The notes: a model not told the origin generated them from the letters alone. A stretch of 64,000 bases of DNA from Eopsaltria australis (GCA_034509425.1 JAVTVJ010000985.1:434001-498000); one strand, 5' to 3'. Shown: positions 36,611 to 49,712, counted from the stretch's first letter. Translations and numbers: made by a program.

Positions 36611-39600
36611 TACAATTAAGACTGCAATCCAGATGGGGTTGAAAAAATAGGCTTAGCTTTGGTTTTGTTACCTGTGAATCTAAATTTGAGTCAGATATTA
36701 TCCGTCATTGTCTTTTCAACCTCCCGAAGCATTAGAGGGTGAAGTACTCCCCTGAGGAAAATGCAGACAGGAAACTTACTCCACAGTTCCTCATTAGGGC
36801 AAGAACCTCAAGGCAATTCTGACATTGCTGCTGTCCCCTGGCATTCATGAGGCAGTGGGTTATGGCCAATTAATCCATCTACTGTTGACACTTTTTGTTC
36901 TGCTACCAGCCTGCTCCCATCTTGTGAAATTCCCTCTGCAGTGTTCAGGAAAGCATATATACTTCCTTCTCTTAAAGACTCATGCTCAGGATGTCTTTGG
37001 CTTAAATAGCACCAAGTTCATTGTGAGAACTTATGTTACCTTGTGAACCCCCAGCATATTGTCTAGATCTCCCTGTGGATGGTATTTGCAAATTTTATTG
37101 TTACAGCTGTGTGCTTCTTTGATTAAATAAACAAGTTCACCTATCATTTTAATTGCAAGTTCATCATGCAGGCTGTTACTTATTCTGAATGGAGAAACCA
37201 TTCAGATTTGATAAGGCTGAAGTGCAAGCTGAGGGCGTTCTGTTGTAAGCAGTGGAGGAGGAAGCTGGGAGGGAAAGGAACCATTTTTCTGTAATCACTG
37301 ATTAGACTCTTTTTTACCTTAGTGCATCAGTCTGTGAAATACTAAGTGGAAGTTGATTGACTATTCCTATGTCTTTTTAAACCTCACTCGTGGCTAGCAA
37401 AATTCAAATTTGTAACCTTTTAGCCAAACTCTAGTAATGTCAAAATGACTGCTGATGCTTTTAAAAAAGCTTGAGAAGAGCTGGTTATTTTCTCAGCTGA
37501 TTGAATTTTGCCACATCACATGTCAATCTCTTGAAAATGTTTTTGGTCTGTTAAATCATAATACGCACTACAGTGACTGAACTGTAGTACATCCCAGAAA
37601 GACAGCTGCAAGCCTACAGCTATGTTTTAAAGGGCATTCCACATCCCCTGTGTTATCACAGTTAATTACAGGAAGACTCACCAGTTCGAATTCTGTCTTT
37701 AATGTGAACCCATTTGAAATTCTGATTTGGAAGAGGACCCTTTGAGGAAGACAATCTATAAACTCAGAGGCAAGACTTTCACTGCATATAAAATGAGTCC
37801 CTTTTTTGGCCATGAAGTTTAACTGAGTTAGAAAGAAATTACAAACATAGCACAAAAAAGAAAACCTTGTGACAATATAACAATAAAATTTTATATCTTA
37901 GGGTAAATTTTGCAGTCTTTTTCTAGGGAAGATCCCTATCTTGTTCAGTAAGTTATTAGGGAAATTAATCCTCTGTCAGTTATTATTGCAAACATTTCAG
38001 TAATACATTGCAGATATATTTAAGCATGTGTCTAACTAAAAAACAATGAAAATGTAAACATTTGTCTTTATGCATTGTCCTTTACAGAAAATAGCAGTGA
38101 GGCAGGCTGAACGAAGAGCTACTGTGCTGTTCCTAGGCTACCACCAGACTTAATAACTTTTTAGGGTAAACAGCTACCTGTGTGTCCTTCGCTCCTCTCA
38201 GTCAGTGTGGGGAGCAAGAAGAATCCTGATGCATTTTGACTGGCTGTGTTTTATTATCTCTATGAAATCACAGTAAAACTGAGCTCCCAGCTTTGTGCTG
38301 TATGGGAACAGCTCCCAGTCTCCTTACCCCAACCCCAAACTGAAAGCTCTCAGCTGCTACATTCTCTGAAAACTGCTCAACATCATGCTCTTGATCATCT
38401 GTGACCCTCGTAAATAATAATTAAACTATTAGGTATACCTAATAGTAATAAATGTCAGTGACTTTTCACTGATCAGTTGCTCTTTAATTAAGATGTATTT
38501 CCTGTTATCCATGAATTACCCTATCAGATGTGTGACTTCAGGTATAAAACGTCTATCAGAGACAATAGCAGCATCAGTGTTTCTCCCTAAAACAGTTTGC
38601 TATCTGCACCAGAAAAAACATGCAAAGCTGTTTGGCGTATTCGGTGGCCTTAAAGTAGTTCATGAAACCCTGTTCAAAACCAGATGTGTGATATCCCTTT
38701 GAGCGTGAACACCATTGGTAAGAAGGAGACATGGCAGATGTCCTGGGAACCAAATGCTCCGGCATGCAGGGCATAGCTACATTTATCTGGCAGTGCAGCT
38801 TTAATGAATTCCAGCAGCTTCTAGCTGAGAGCAAAGCAAGCAGCACTAGCCCATTGCAGTAGAGCTCCCACATGTCTTAAAATATGCAGTAGCTGAATGT
38901 CAAGTATTACCACTTCGTGACCAAACATGCACAGAATAATTTGAATTTTATTCTGAAGTCCAGGTAAGTACATACAAGTCAGTATAAGAAAAACAGAAAT
39001 GGTATACACTGCAAATACTTTCTGCAAATACATCACTGCAAACTATCAGTCTTCATTATTTGAAACAACCAAAAAAGAATGGTTATGCAGCTGCTTTTTG
39101 CTGCTTTAATCTGATCTGGGAATAATTAAAGGATAAAAAATAGAGCAACACTTATCAGAAAAAACAATTCATTTCTTTGGATCTAGTTCTTCAATTGTAC
39201 TAATAGTCACTGGATGCTTTTAGTGCTCAAAGAAATGCACCATATCTGATTTCTGAGTCATTCTTAATTTGACTGTGCCCAGAGGAGGGTGGGGAAGGGG
39301 AAGAAGACTGAAAAGGACGTTTGCATGAATAATCTCATTTGTGAACCAGGACACTGCTTGAAATAGTCATCATGCCCATGACAACTAGATTATATTGATT
39401 TTTGGAAATCCTTTCTTAGGTAAAAGTATTTTGACACTTTGAAGATTCATCAGTAGCATAGGCAAAATTTATCTATAGTTTGTCAGTGTCATACAAGCAA
39501 CATTTTAAATTTAAGGATTAACTTTGTGATGTATGTGTTATCCTGTGAATTAATTTCTGCTAATTGACCCTGATGAACATAGAAAAAGTTATGAGATCAA

Positions 39601-42600
39601 TAATATTTAGATACTTATCTGCCTACCACAATCTGTGCTGAATTTGAGAAGACAGGATTTTCCAAGACATTTTTTAACTGGAAAGAAAACTGTCAAAGAA
39701 GATAAACTATCTTTAAATCAGAAAATAGCTTCTTTCCTGCTGTCTTATCAAACAACACCATATAGTCTAGAAAAGTGTGCTTTCTGAATTACTAATAGAA
39801 AAATTTTTATGTATTGGACTAAAAGTTATGACACTTGATTTGAGTAAGCATGTTTAAATAACTTTGCCTCCTAGAAATAAAGCAAAGCATGTGGGAGTGA
39901 AATATTTAGTATTAGTTTTTCCAGATGGATGGGAAAACATTTGAAAAAAATGACTGAAATTCAGGTGTTACCCTAACAAAATTAAGCAGGGAAGTGTAAA
40001 GTAGAAACAGAAAATAAAATTTGGAAAAGACATAAGTGTCATCAGAAGCTTAAACCCAGAATCTGGAGCCCTGCTGTGAATATCAGTGAGACTCCTTAAA
40101 GGTTAATCAAAAATTTTGCAGAAAGTTAATCAATATTTCAATAATGTTGAATTAAAGATTGTATTGTTGTTGGTAGTTAACTGGTACAGGGCAACATGGT
40201 CTGCATGGCTCAGCATGTGACCCTGGAGACTAAAAATGCTGCAGGATCCTCTCCAAAGAGCTGGAGATGCTGAATGGATGCCTAACACTCAAAAGCTAAT
40301 AAAGAGTAAAAAGCAGAGGTCATTGTCAGATCTCAAAATCAGACTGTAAAACACTGCTCACACCAAGATACGTTGGAATGAGTCCTGGCATGTCCTAGTC
40401 CCTCAGCTTTGTCCAGGAACTCTCTGATCCATTGGCAGCTGGTACACATCCAAACACAGTTGAGTCCTAAAGGGTTAACAGTATGACTAAAAATGGCCCA
40501 ACACGTGGGGCCCCTGGCCTCTCAAGTGTGGAGAGTCCACTCTGATGAGATCCTAGGTATAATGTTTAAAGAAATAATTACTCACCGATCTACCACTACT
40601 ATATTTCCTATATTCCTACATTATGGTTCCTATATTTCTAAAATGAAAAAAAATTTGGGTAAAATATTGAATGATTTGTTTATTCAGAAATAGAAATGCA
40701 AACATTTTTGCTGCAGTTAACTCTTTAAATATTGTGTTTTATCTGTGTTACAAACCAAGTCAGGGATATGACACTGAATTTATAAAAGAAGTGTAGAGCA
40801 GTTCAAAGGTCTTGAAGAAATGATGCTTAAGCAATATCATGCTACTTGATTGAATTATAAAGAAGCTAAATTCTCCCAAAAGTAATTTGTAATTCAAGTA
40901 TGGCACAAAATAAATTATTATCTTTTCCTGTGTTTGCTCATATGTTGATATATAATACATAATGCATACATAATGCATTTTTAAGAGTTGTCTGAATATT
41001 TATCTAGCATATAGGTCTGATAGCTAATTTGGAAACTTAATGAATTGTTTTTATTGACTAAAATAAAAAATTCTTTGGCACAAGGGCATACTTTTATTCC
41101 AGTTACAACTTTCTGTTCAAAAAATGATCTCTCACTTAACATAAGAAAACTCATACCCTGCAAACCTGCATTATTTAGTACTCTCCATCTTTCAATGTAT
41201 TATTTAACTTTCAACAACATACCTGAGGACATAATCTGACACAACAGTAGCCAAGCAAACCCGTCCTTTTCTGTCTAAAATTCTAGATAAATTATACTCA
41301 TTATTTATGGTCTTCATTAAAAGAATAATGAACTGTGAAGGCTAGCTTCAGGAAATGAACTAGGTTTATTGCTATAAGCTTATAACAAAGCAAAACAAAT
41401 GACAAAAGAATAATACTTCAGCTTTCATTCAGGAATATATTTTGCATGTACATGTCTCTTGCAGATGGTGAGTTCAAACAAAAGATATAGAGTATGCCTA
41501 AATATAATATTTATAATACTTCCAAGCCAATGCAACTTGATAATCAGTATCAATTACTACTTTTGATAATGAAAAACAGCAGCTTATTAATACAACTTTA
41601 AAATGTATGTTAAACAGAAGAATAATTCTTAATACATGTGCTTAAATATCATAGCAATGAAAAGAAATTATTTTCCACATAAAACTTTGCTTACAGCATA
41701 AACTAATTTATATAGTTGCCCAAAACATATATACATACATGTTCATTTTTTAAAACTGTGGTTCCTTTTAGTAAGTAAATTTGTAAGTGATTTAAAAACA
41801 CAGGTACATAAGGTACAAGAAAATTTGAATTCAAATCAGCAAATAACTCCCATACTTGAAGTTCCATCATTGATTTTCAAGCATATAGAGTACAAAACCC
41901 AATAAGTATTTATATCCCTGCAGGAAAAATAACCTAATTACATCACAAACTACTGTTACCAGTTTAGCAACAAAAACATGCATTTGATGAAAGTAGCATT
42001 GCTTGTTTCTTCAGAATGTTATTTTAAAGGCGTAAATAACTCAGATACAGAGTAATGTGGTTTTTACTCAAATTAATATTGACCAGATTTCACTCAATTT
42101 CATATTTTTAGATACACTTATAAACCTTTCCTATTTTAAAAAAAATATATTTGGGGCAGACTGAGGAGGGACTCTGGGAACTTTTGGAATTTTTCTTCCT
42201 GTTCTTTTCCTTCTTTGAATGATTTTCTCTCACTTGCCTACCAATCACATACATTAATTAATTCAGGGGAAAAATCCCCATATTTTTGCTCAATAGAATC
42301 ATAAGTAGCACTGCAAATATTTCACACTTTAAAGGCAGATAATTTATTTCAGTGTTTCTGCTGAGATTGAAAACAACGGTGCAATGAAAATCTCTAAAAT
42401 CCCTAACGATGAATGAAAAACCAAAAACACATCAGACTCTTGTGCACATGCAGAAATCATTCATGTGTAGCAAAATAAACACCATTATTACTCCCTTCTG
42501 GTCTTGTTGTATTATTATAATTTTTAAATGTAAGTCAAGAGATTAAAAAACTGAATACAGACATGTTGATTTTAATGTCAGGTTTGCCCTCTGCAGAATG

Positions 42601-43890
42601 GAAAATACAGAAAATTCTCTCTGTATGAACAATCACTGTATCATGCAGTAAAGGTTTTTCACAGTTTCTGGCCATTTATAGTAAAAGAAATATATCAGTG
42701 AGCAGTGGAAAGCCTCAGCATTGAAACCTTTCATAGTTCACTGGATCCAACTATTTGGTCCCACTAACCATAAGGACTTATTTTTTCCCACTCTTTTTGC
42801 CCACAGGATCAAGAGTTTCACAAGTCACATTTTTTTGTATGCACATACATTTATTTGTAAAAATGTACATATGTTGTCTTTAAGACTCCAAATAGCATAT
42901 AGATGGGGACCCATTCTTGCTACCTTTCTTTGCCTTCTTTTGTCTTATTTACCATGTTGTGATTGACCTGACATTTTGCATTGAAATTGTGGATTAAAAT
43001 CCACAAGACCAATGTTAGGTTAGTGAATATCAAAAAGAATTATAAAGCAGGTGAGACCTATCAGGAAAAATATTTTATTAGAAAAAGCAATATAACCAGA
43101 AGAAAGTAGAGGCTTTTAGGTGTACGAGCCCTTTCCAAGTATGAAACAGAAACATTCAAATAATTTTTGCCACAGTGGCTACTGTTACACAAAACACTAC
43201 TACTGCTTCTTGGAAGGTGCTGCACAACACCATATATAATGTTTTAAAATATTAGGTCTGAGATCATGGTTGTATTACAAAGCAGAGCTTGTATTTCTTT
43301 GGGTTTGTTAATAAGGAAAGTCAATTTTCACTGAATAATCAGCTCTGTTTCATTAAGCAGGCCCTTGGTTATTATGCATTAACAACATTTTTTTACTGGG
43401 AGTGTGAAGACAGAACATTGGCCATTTTATACACGGGCAGCATAGCTATCAAACAAAGCTATTGGATATTTCTGTTAGGATAGCTATTATGTACTCAAGT
43501 CAGAATTGTTGCCACGCTGAGCCAGCTACCAGTCAAACAGAGCACCCTGTTCTCCTAAGATTACAAACATAACAGTAACTAGATATTCTGAAATAACATT
43601 GGGTCATACAAAGTCCAGGTTTCAGTAATTATATGGAAATGGATTCCTTCCTGCACCAGCATCTTCCTTGCTTCTGGTAGCCTGGAGAAAACCCAAAACC
43701 TGCTGAAGTGAAAATATTGGTTGGCTGATTACTTGGTTTTATTCAATTCTTCTTATTGAACTGTTTAGGTTGAAGGTGAATAATGTTGGATACAGATTTC
43801 CTGGAAGGTTTAGGTATGACACTTTGCCACAAATTAAACATTTTAGTACCAGAAGAACTGATCATTACAAGGAATGCTGTGTGCCCTCTG
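36611..43890. other. AT-rich unique sequence
   Basis: More than 7 kb with no gene, RNA gene or interspersed repeat that I can support. Open frames are short. It contains an exact 22-bp palindrome at 38425-38446. The stretch 40195-40490 is slightly GC-richer and could be an unrecognised old repeat. Confidence 0.5.
38425..38446. repeat. 22-bp perfect palindrome
   Basis: The arms ACTATTAGGTA and TACCTAATAGT are exact reverse complements with no spacer. The next base on each side breaks the symmetry. No open frame, repeat family or promoter motif explains it. Confidence 0.95.
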
Positions 43891-43894
43891 CCAT

Positions 43895-45400
43895 TGGAAC
43901 CAACTCAAATAGACCCAGCAGTGTATTTTGAAAAATGATTGAAAGCCTTTGCTCACAGGAGCATGGTGACCCAGACTGAGCTCTCCAAGAAGCAGCAGCT
44001 GCCCAGGTCTGTGGCTGCAGGGAGTGTTCAAGCCCGGTGTTAGTTCTGGAAGACAGTGGAAAAGACCTCTGTGCAGTGTGAACAGTGGATGATCTGCCCT
44101 TGAAGTGGAAGTGGAGAGACTGAAGAGTGTCAGGGAATGAGAGAGTGGTGAGGTCACACCCTTCCATCCCTAAGAGAAATGCAGCAGATGCAAATTCAGC
44201 ATGGATCAGAGGAGCCCTGATCAGCTTGCCATCAGACTGAAGGAGGAGACCTGAAAGATGGTGGGGAGTAGAGACAGGTGCCCACTCAGGGAGATAGAAG
44301 AATCCCCTCCCAGTCTCCCTTGACTTCCCAGGAGCCCTAAGAAAATAGGTATGAGGCCCTGGAACTTGGGGGTCAGGCAGGTGACAGTGGAGAAAAGGTC
44401 CGTCTGAGGCATCTCCCAGATTAGCACAGGCAACCAGATGGATCATTACTAAAGGTAACAGGAAAAAAAGGTAGTCGTGGATGATTCCATTCTGAGGGGA
44501 ACTGAGGACCCTCTATGCTGATCAGACCCAACCCACAAAGAAGTCTGCTACCTCCCTGGAGTAAGGGATACTACCATGAGACTCCCTGGACTAATCCAGC
44601 GCACTGATTACCACCCACCAATTACCTGCTGGTTGTGCAGGTCATCAGTGAGAGTGCTGATGAGAGAAATGTCAGGATAGCAATAACCCCAGGCCACAAC
44701 AACCCCTGCAGCATTATAGACTGGGGCAGAGTGGCTGGAAAGCTGCCTGGTGGAAAAGGACATGGGGGTGTTGGACAGCAGTGTCTGAACATGAGCCAGC
44801 TGTGCCCAGGTGGTCAAGAAGGCCAAGGGCATCCTGGCCTGTGTCAGTAATAGTGGGGCAGCAGGACCAAGGAAAGGATTCTTTCCCTGTACTGAACGCC
44901 AGTGTGTCCACATCTTGAATCCTATGTCCAGTTCTGGGCCCTTCAATTCTGGAAGGGTATTGGGTGCTGGAGAGAGTCCAGAGAAGGCAACAGAGCTGGG
45001 GAAGAGTCTGGAGCACAAGTCTGTTGAGGTGCAGCTGAAGGGAAAAAAGGAGATCAAGGTGACCTAATTGTTCTGCCCAGCTACCTTGAAGAAGATTGTA
45101 GCCAAGTGAGCGTTGATCTCTTCTCCCACAGATCTAGAGAGAGGATGAGAGGACATAATCTCAAACCAGACCAGGTGAGGTTTTGGTCTGGCATTTAGAG
45201 AAATTTCTTCCTGGAGAAGGTGATTAGATATTGGAATGGGCTGCCCAAGGAGGTGGTGAAGCTACTGTCCCCAGAGGTGGTTAAAAGAAGACTGGATGAG
45301 GCACTCAATGCCCTGGTCTAGTTGACATGGTGGTATTAGATCATAGGTGGGACTTGATGACCTCAGAGGTCATTTCCAACCTAATAGATTCTGTGATTCT
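43895..45400 (+). mobile_element. Rearranged CR1 LINE: ORF1 joined to ORF2 end, plus strand
   Basis: The left part, to about 44680, carries ORF1 remnants (coiled-coil and esterase blocks). From about 44690 the sequence is the C-terminal end of ORF2: CACAACAACCCCTGCAGC, then GCAGAGTGGCTGGAAAGC, TGAACATGAGCCAGC and AAGAAGGCCAAGGGCATCCT. It runs on through GTCCAGAGAAGGCAACAGAG to the 3' end TTTCCAACCTAATAGATTCT followed by GTGATTCT. The endonuclease and RT core, expected between these parts, are absent. Most CR1 copies are 5'-truncated, so one that keeps ORF1 but lost the middle is unusual. The exact left end is uncertain. Confidence 0.88.
44050..44680 (+). pseudogene. CR1 ORF1 relic with coiled-coil and esterase remnants
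   Basis: CR1 ORF1 proteins of vertebrates carry a coiled-coil region and, in many families, a domain of the SGNH esterase type thought to help RNA or membrane handling during retrotransposition. Here GAAGTGGAAGTGGAGAGACT at about 44103 reads EVEVERLKSVRE, matching the heptad-like VSRLRSIRE segment of ORF1. At about 44473 a second frame reads VVVDDSILRGTEDPLC, which aligns with the esterase block I motif (VVVGDSLLRGTEGPIC as recalled). The glycine of GDS is replaced by D; the candidate nucleophile serine is still encoded. Then LPG follows near 44555. Stops and frame changes show it is not translated. The overlapping 193-codon minus-strand frame at 43865-44446 is a shadow of this GC-rich relic. 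Confidence 0.75.
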
Positions 45401-48400
45401 AATAAAGCATTATAGGTTAATGTTCTGAAGTGTCCAGAACAGTGCCACTTCTCATTAGTTTTATACATGTCCTTAATTATTCTGATAATAAATTTAAGAT
45501 TTGCATTCCAGCATTTCAAAGTAAACAGCAATAAATTAGTTGCCAAGAAAGAGATCCACACACTAATGTTGCTTTGTTTATCATGCGTAACTACCTAGGA
45601 AAAGATGAACTTATTTAAAAAGTGCTTCTCCTGTTGAAAATTACAATTCCCTTCAGTCATGGGGTGTATCCTCTCTTCCTGCTTTTAGACTACTTAAAAT
45701 GTGAGTATGAAGTTAGTGTGGAATTGTGACAGAATCATGCTGATCCACTTAGCAAGGCTTGGTAAATATGAAGAAGCATTTTTTATCCTTGTGCCATTAG
45801 CATGAGCACTACTGACACAGTGTTCGAAATGTGCAGTCCTTTTTTCTATTTACTGAGAGTTTCTGCTCTTGCAATGTTGCCAAACAGTTGCAAAGCCCAA
45901 TACATGGGATATTTACTGCAAATGAGTACCTGACCTCTAGGGACATCTCTATTCATTATGCTAGTTCCATCAAAACCCAGCCTCTCAGTCCACTGAGATC
46001 TACTCTTCTGGCTTACAGCTCGGTCTCTGTTATGCCTCTTCAGATCTTTCAGGTATTATTTTACTGTAGGAAACATGGATTAGAAAAAAAAAACAATTTG
46101 AAAAAAACTAATCAGAGAAAAAAACATTTCCAGTTTACTTTTGTAAAGTTGAAAATGCCAAGCAAAGTTGTATATAATTAAAAAAAAAAAAGGCAAATTA
46201 GAGATTTTTCAAATGCTACAGTTTTTTATACTTCTAGATGTTTCATTGATTTGCAGATCTCTTCAAAGCATTCGCTGTGAAAAAAACCACAAAGGTGTTA
46301 GAAGTACAGTGAACAAGTAGAGAATCTAAAAGGACAGACGTTTCAAAGAGGGCCATTAGAGCCCGACTACCTTTTCAAGAGGGAAACTGGCTAAACTGCC
46401 ATCTGTGTTTCTTGAAATTTTATTTTCAGTTTCTAGGGGGATTCAGAAGAGAAAAATTAGACATTCACCTTAGTGAACAACAACAACAAAAAATTTACAG
46501 TCACATTTTTTGTTTCTAGAATAATGATACTTAGGTGTGAGTATCAGATTGGGATTCCTTGTAGTTGCTGGGCATACATATCACTAAAGCAAACCTTAGA
46601 GTTGTGAAGCAGTTAATGTCTCAGCAAAAGTAATGATAGTATTATGCCTAAACTGCTAGCCAGGGAAGACAAATCAAACAGTGATTATTTACAAGCAGAG
46701 TTTGCAGCTACAGTTTTCACTTCTCTTAATTCTGCTTTTGTTAGTATGCAGCAATTCAAAAAGTCACAGGCAAAAAGAAAAGCAGTTGTCCTCAGTCAAA
46801 TTGGGCGTCCATCCTGCAATTTGTCTGGTTTCAGAGAGTAGCCAATCACTTATGAATGGGAAAGAGTATAAGAAATAAGTGTAAAAATGCTTACCCAGGG
46901 TATTTTTCTGGTCTTCAACAATTCAACTCAGTGATTTCCTAATGTGGTGCCATGGTGTTATAGACTGTGTGGATTATTCTTTCATAAAATTGTCAGGTTT
47001 TTTTGGGTTTTTTACACACATAAAAACTTGTAGCATCCAAACCATTCTGAAGCAAGAAATTCCACAGAGATGCTACCTGTCTTGCGTAGTGAAAGGAACT
47101 GTTGTTACCAAGAGACTTGAAAGAGAGTAAGGTCATGTGTTGGAGAGGGGTGTGAAGCAGACAAATAGGTGGGAAGACTGGCCACAGTCTTTAATGGCAT
47201 AGCAGCTTCCAGGATAATCAGACAGTGAGGAACTGGTAACAAAACAAGTACTTGCACTGATGATTGCAAAGCTTTGTAGATCTCTGTGTTTTTCCAGTAG
47301 GGTTAAACTCAAGCTTTTGGTGTTGCTTCTGTATTTGGCATTGCTGCAAAATGGGGAGGAAGCATAGAAAGTGTACTGCAGTTCTAGTGATTGCCCCTGG
47401 TGTTGTCTTGTCTATAACATGCCCCTCTCTGGAGTTTTTAATTTCAGATTTATCTGGGCTGACTCAGTCACTTTGTAACCCTGCAACTCTCAGGCAGAAA
47501 GAATCTGTGGAGAAACTTGCGAGAGGGCAATTTCCCTCTGGCAAATATAAACTTCCACTTCTGTCATCCCTGCTGGTTTTGTTGTAGCTGACAAAAATTC
47601 TTCTAGGCTTCAAGGGCAGAAGGGGCAAGTGGAAACACCTCCTAGGGTCAGACTTCTTTCTGTTTACACTCTTCACCAAGGTAGAGTTCACACGTGTGGT
47701 TTCTCCACATGTCTGTATAAAGCATGCAGAATGTTTAAAATGGGTACACAGTGATTTAGTGCTACAAAAATTGAAGTCAGTCAAGGTAAAAAGATAGCAA
47801 GATGGGGATCCTTCCTGACAGCTGTAGAAACAACCAGCACTCTCTCTTTGTTCCACTTTACAGCACTATCCAATATTGTCAGCATCATTGTCATAGCTGG
47901 GATGTGACAATCTTTTTCTCCTAAAGGACTTAATTTGTGAGCTAAAACATTCCTGATAAGCTTAATGCACATTCCAAGGGAATGTGAGACAGCAGGCTTT
48001 ATGCTGTATGGTGCTTCTCACACACTGCAGGAATGGAAAGCTCTCAGCATGGTTTATGATCAAGGTCAGTGAATGCAAGTAAACTCATTAAAGCATTTAT
48101 GGGGGGCCTGGATAGATTAGATGCCCTTATTGACCTCTGCACTATACTTTCATTTCTCTGCAGATAAATAAATAAAAAGCTTCACTGGAACCAGACATTT
48201 TCAGAGCAAGTATGGTTATTAACACAATTATTACAAAGCTTCATACCTTGGTTCTTATATTCTGTATTCTCTCTGTCTTGTTTAGAAAACACATATTCAT
48301 AGCTTTTGAAAATGTAGCTGCAGAATGTATACACAGTCTTGTGTTTCATAAATCCAGTGACACCTATGCACTTGATACCTCAAAGTTTTAAATATGTCTA

Positions 48401-49109
48401 GCAGATACACTTTTATCCATCTTTCTTGAATAAACCCATGTGGTGGCAGGGAAAAAGGCTTTTGGTTGAGGGTTGGCCGTTGTTTCTCTTCCTAAAATTT
48501 TGCCTTCTTTCTGTTAATTTAAAATTCATTATTAAGATGAATTGTAATGACGTTTAAAACCCTAGCGGCAAACTGGTTTAATTTGATTTCTTCTGATAGA
48601 TGAGAAAAAAAAAAGTTAGGAGTTGCAATCTTGTATTCCATACTCTTGGGCTTACATTTTTAATGTGTCTTTCAAACTAAAATTGATTTTTCTCTTTCTT
48701 TTAAAATAAAAAAGCATATTTTATGAGGAAATGAATACCTTTGATTTTTTTTTTAATTGATTGATAAGCATTCACATCTAGGATGAAGAGAGGAGCAGTT
48801 GTTTTCTTATCTATTGATAAAAATCTTCAGTATTTCATACTTATTTTTATTTCTTTTAAAAAGAAGCTGGAATGCACAAACAACTTCTATGTAAAAACCT
48901 TCAGAGCTAATTATTATTTTAAGTCTTGCATTTCTAAGTTACCGTCTGCTTCATATAATGGAAACCATAATTTCTAGCGTAGTCCAAGCTACAAGCTTGG
49001 ACTTTTTGAAGTTCACTGAAATAAATGCAAAAAGTTGACTTGTAGGTGATGGGGAAAACTTCAAATCTAACTTTTTATCAGTTAGAGTTGAAAATATTTT
49101 ATAGATAGC
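45401..49109. other. AT-rich unique sequence
   Basis: No gene or interspersed repeat was recognised. The plus-strand frame at 45831-46181 and the overlapping frames at 47264-47856 have no motif or splice framing. A perfect 10-bp hairpin lies at 48981-49003. Confidence 0.5.
48981..49003. repeat. Perfect 10-bp hairpin with 3-bp loop
   Basis: AGTCCAAGCT and AGCTTGGACT are exact reverse complements separated by ACA, and five T in total follow from the last base of the arm. It resembles the shape of a small hairpin RNA end or a pol III stop, but no pol III promoter boxes were seen upstream. A chance inverted repeat is the simpler reading. Confidence 0.95.
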
Positions 49110-49712
49110 TCAATCATACAGTCATATAATGTGCTGATTCATCAGGAGAATTGAGTCCAGTTTCTGGCCCTGCACAAGACACCCCAAGAATCCCACCATG
49201 TGCCTGAGAGCATTGTCCAAACACTTGAACTCTGTCAGGCTGGTACTGTGACCCCTGCTCTGGGGGCCTGTTCCAGTGTCCAGACATTCACTGGGACAAA
49301 AACATTTTCCTGCCACCCAATCTATATGTCTCCTGACTCAGCTTCAGGCCATTCCCTTGGATTCTGTCTCTGGGCACTGCACAGGAGAGATTAGTGTCTT
49401 CCCCTGCTCTTCCCTTCATGACAAAACTGCAGACCCCAATGAGGTCTCCCCTCACTCTCCTCCAGGCTGAGCAGTCCAAGGGCCCTCAGCCACTCCTCCT
49501 ATGGCTTTACCTCAAGGCCCTTCACCATCTCTATGTTCCTTATTTAGACAATTTCTGACAGCTTCATGTCTATTTTTATATTATGGCACCCAAAACTTTC
49601 CCAAGGACTCGAGGTGAGGCTGCCCCAGCCCAGAGCAGAGAGGGACAATCCCCTCCCTTGCCCAGCTGGCAATGCCATGCTTGATGCCCCCAGGACATGG
49701 TTGGCCCTCCCG
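49110..49712 (-). mobile_element. CR1 LINE, 5'-truncated, minus strand
   Basis: The plus strand reads as the reverse complement of a CR1 3' half. After a degraded tail near 49110-49140 come GGCCCTGCACAAGACACCCC, AAGAATCCCACCATGTGCCT and GAGAGCATTGTCCAAACACT. Further right are ATGAGGTCTCCCCTCACTCT, CAAGGCCCTTCACCATCT, GCACCCAAAACTTTCC and GGACTCGAGGTGAGGCTGCC. The last block is GACAATCCCCTCCCTTGCCC, with GACATGGTTGGCCCTCCCGG at the end. It covers only the C-terminal ORF2 region and 3' UTR. Similarity to the recalled consensus is high, so it is younger than the copies at 16.6 and 30.5 kb. Open frames across it on both strands are shadows. Confidence 0.93.

Noticed and set aside
38097..38151. 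Candidate terminal exon after GTCCTTTACAG
   Set aside because: A frame of about 20 codons is open but no poly(A) signal follows at a suitable distance and the residues look arbitrary.
43865..44446. 193-codon minus-strand open frame
   Set aside because: It is the antisense shadow of the GC-rich CR1 ORF1 relic on the plus strand; no motif of its own.
47264..47856. Overlapping 107- and 130-codon frames on opposite strands
   Set aside because: Neither has a recognisable domain or splice context; opposite-strand overlap of this kind is common by chance.
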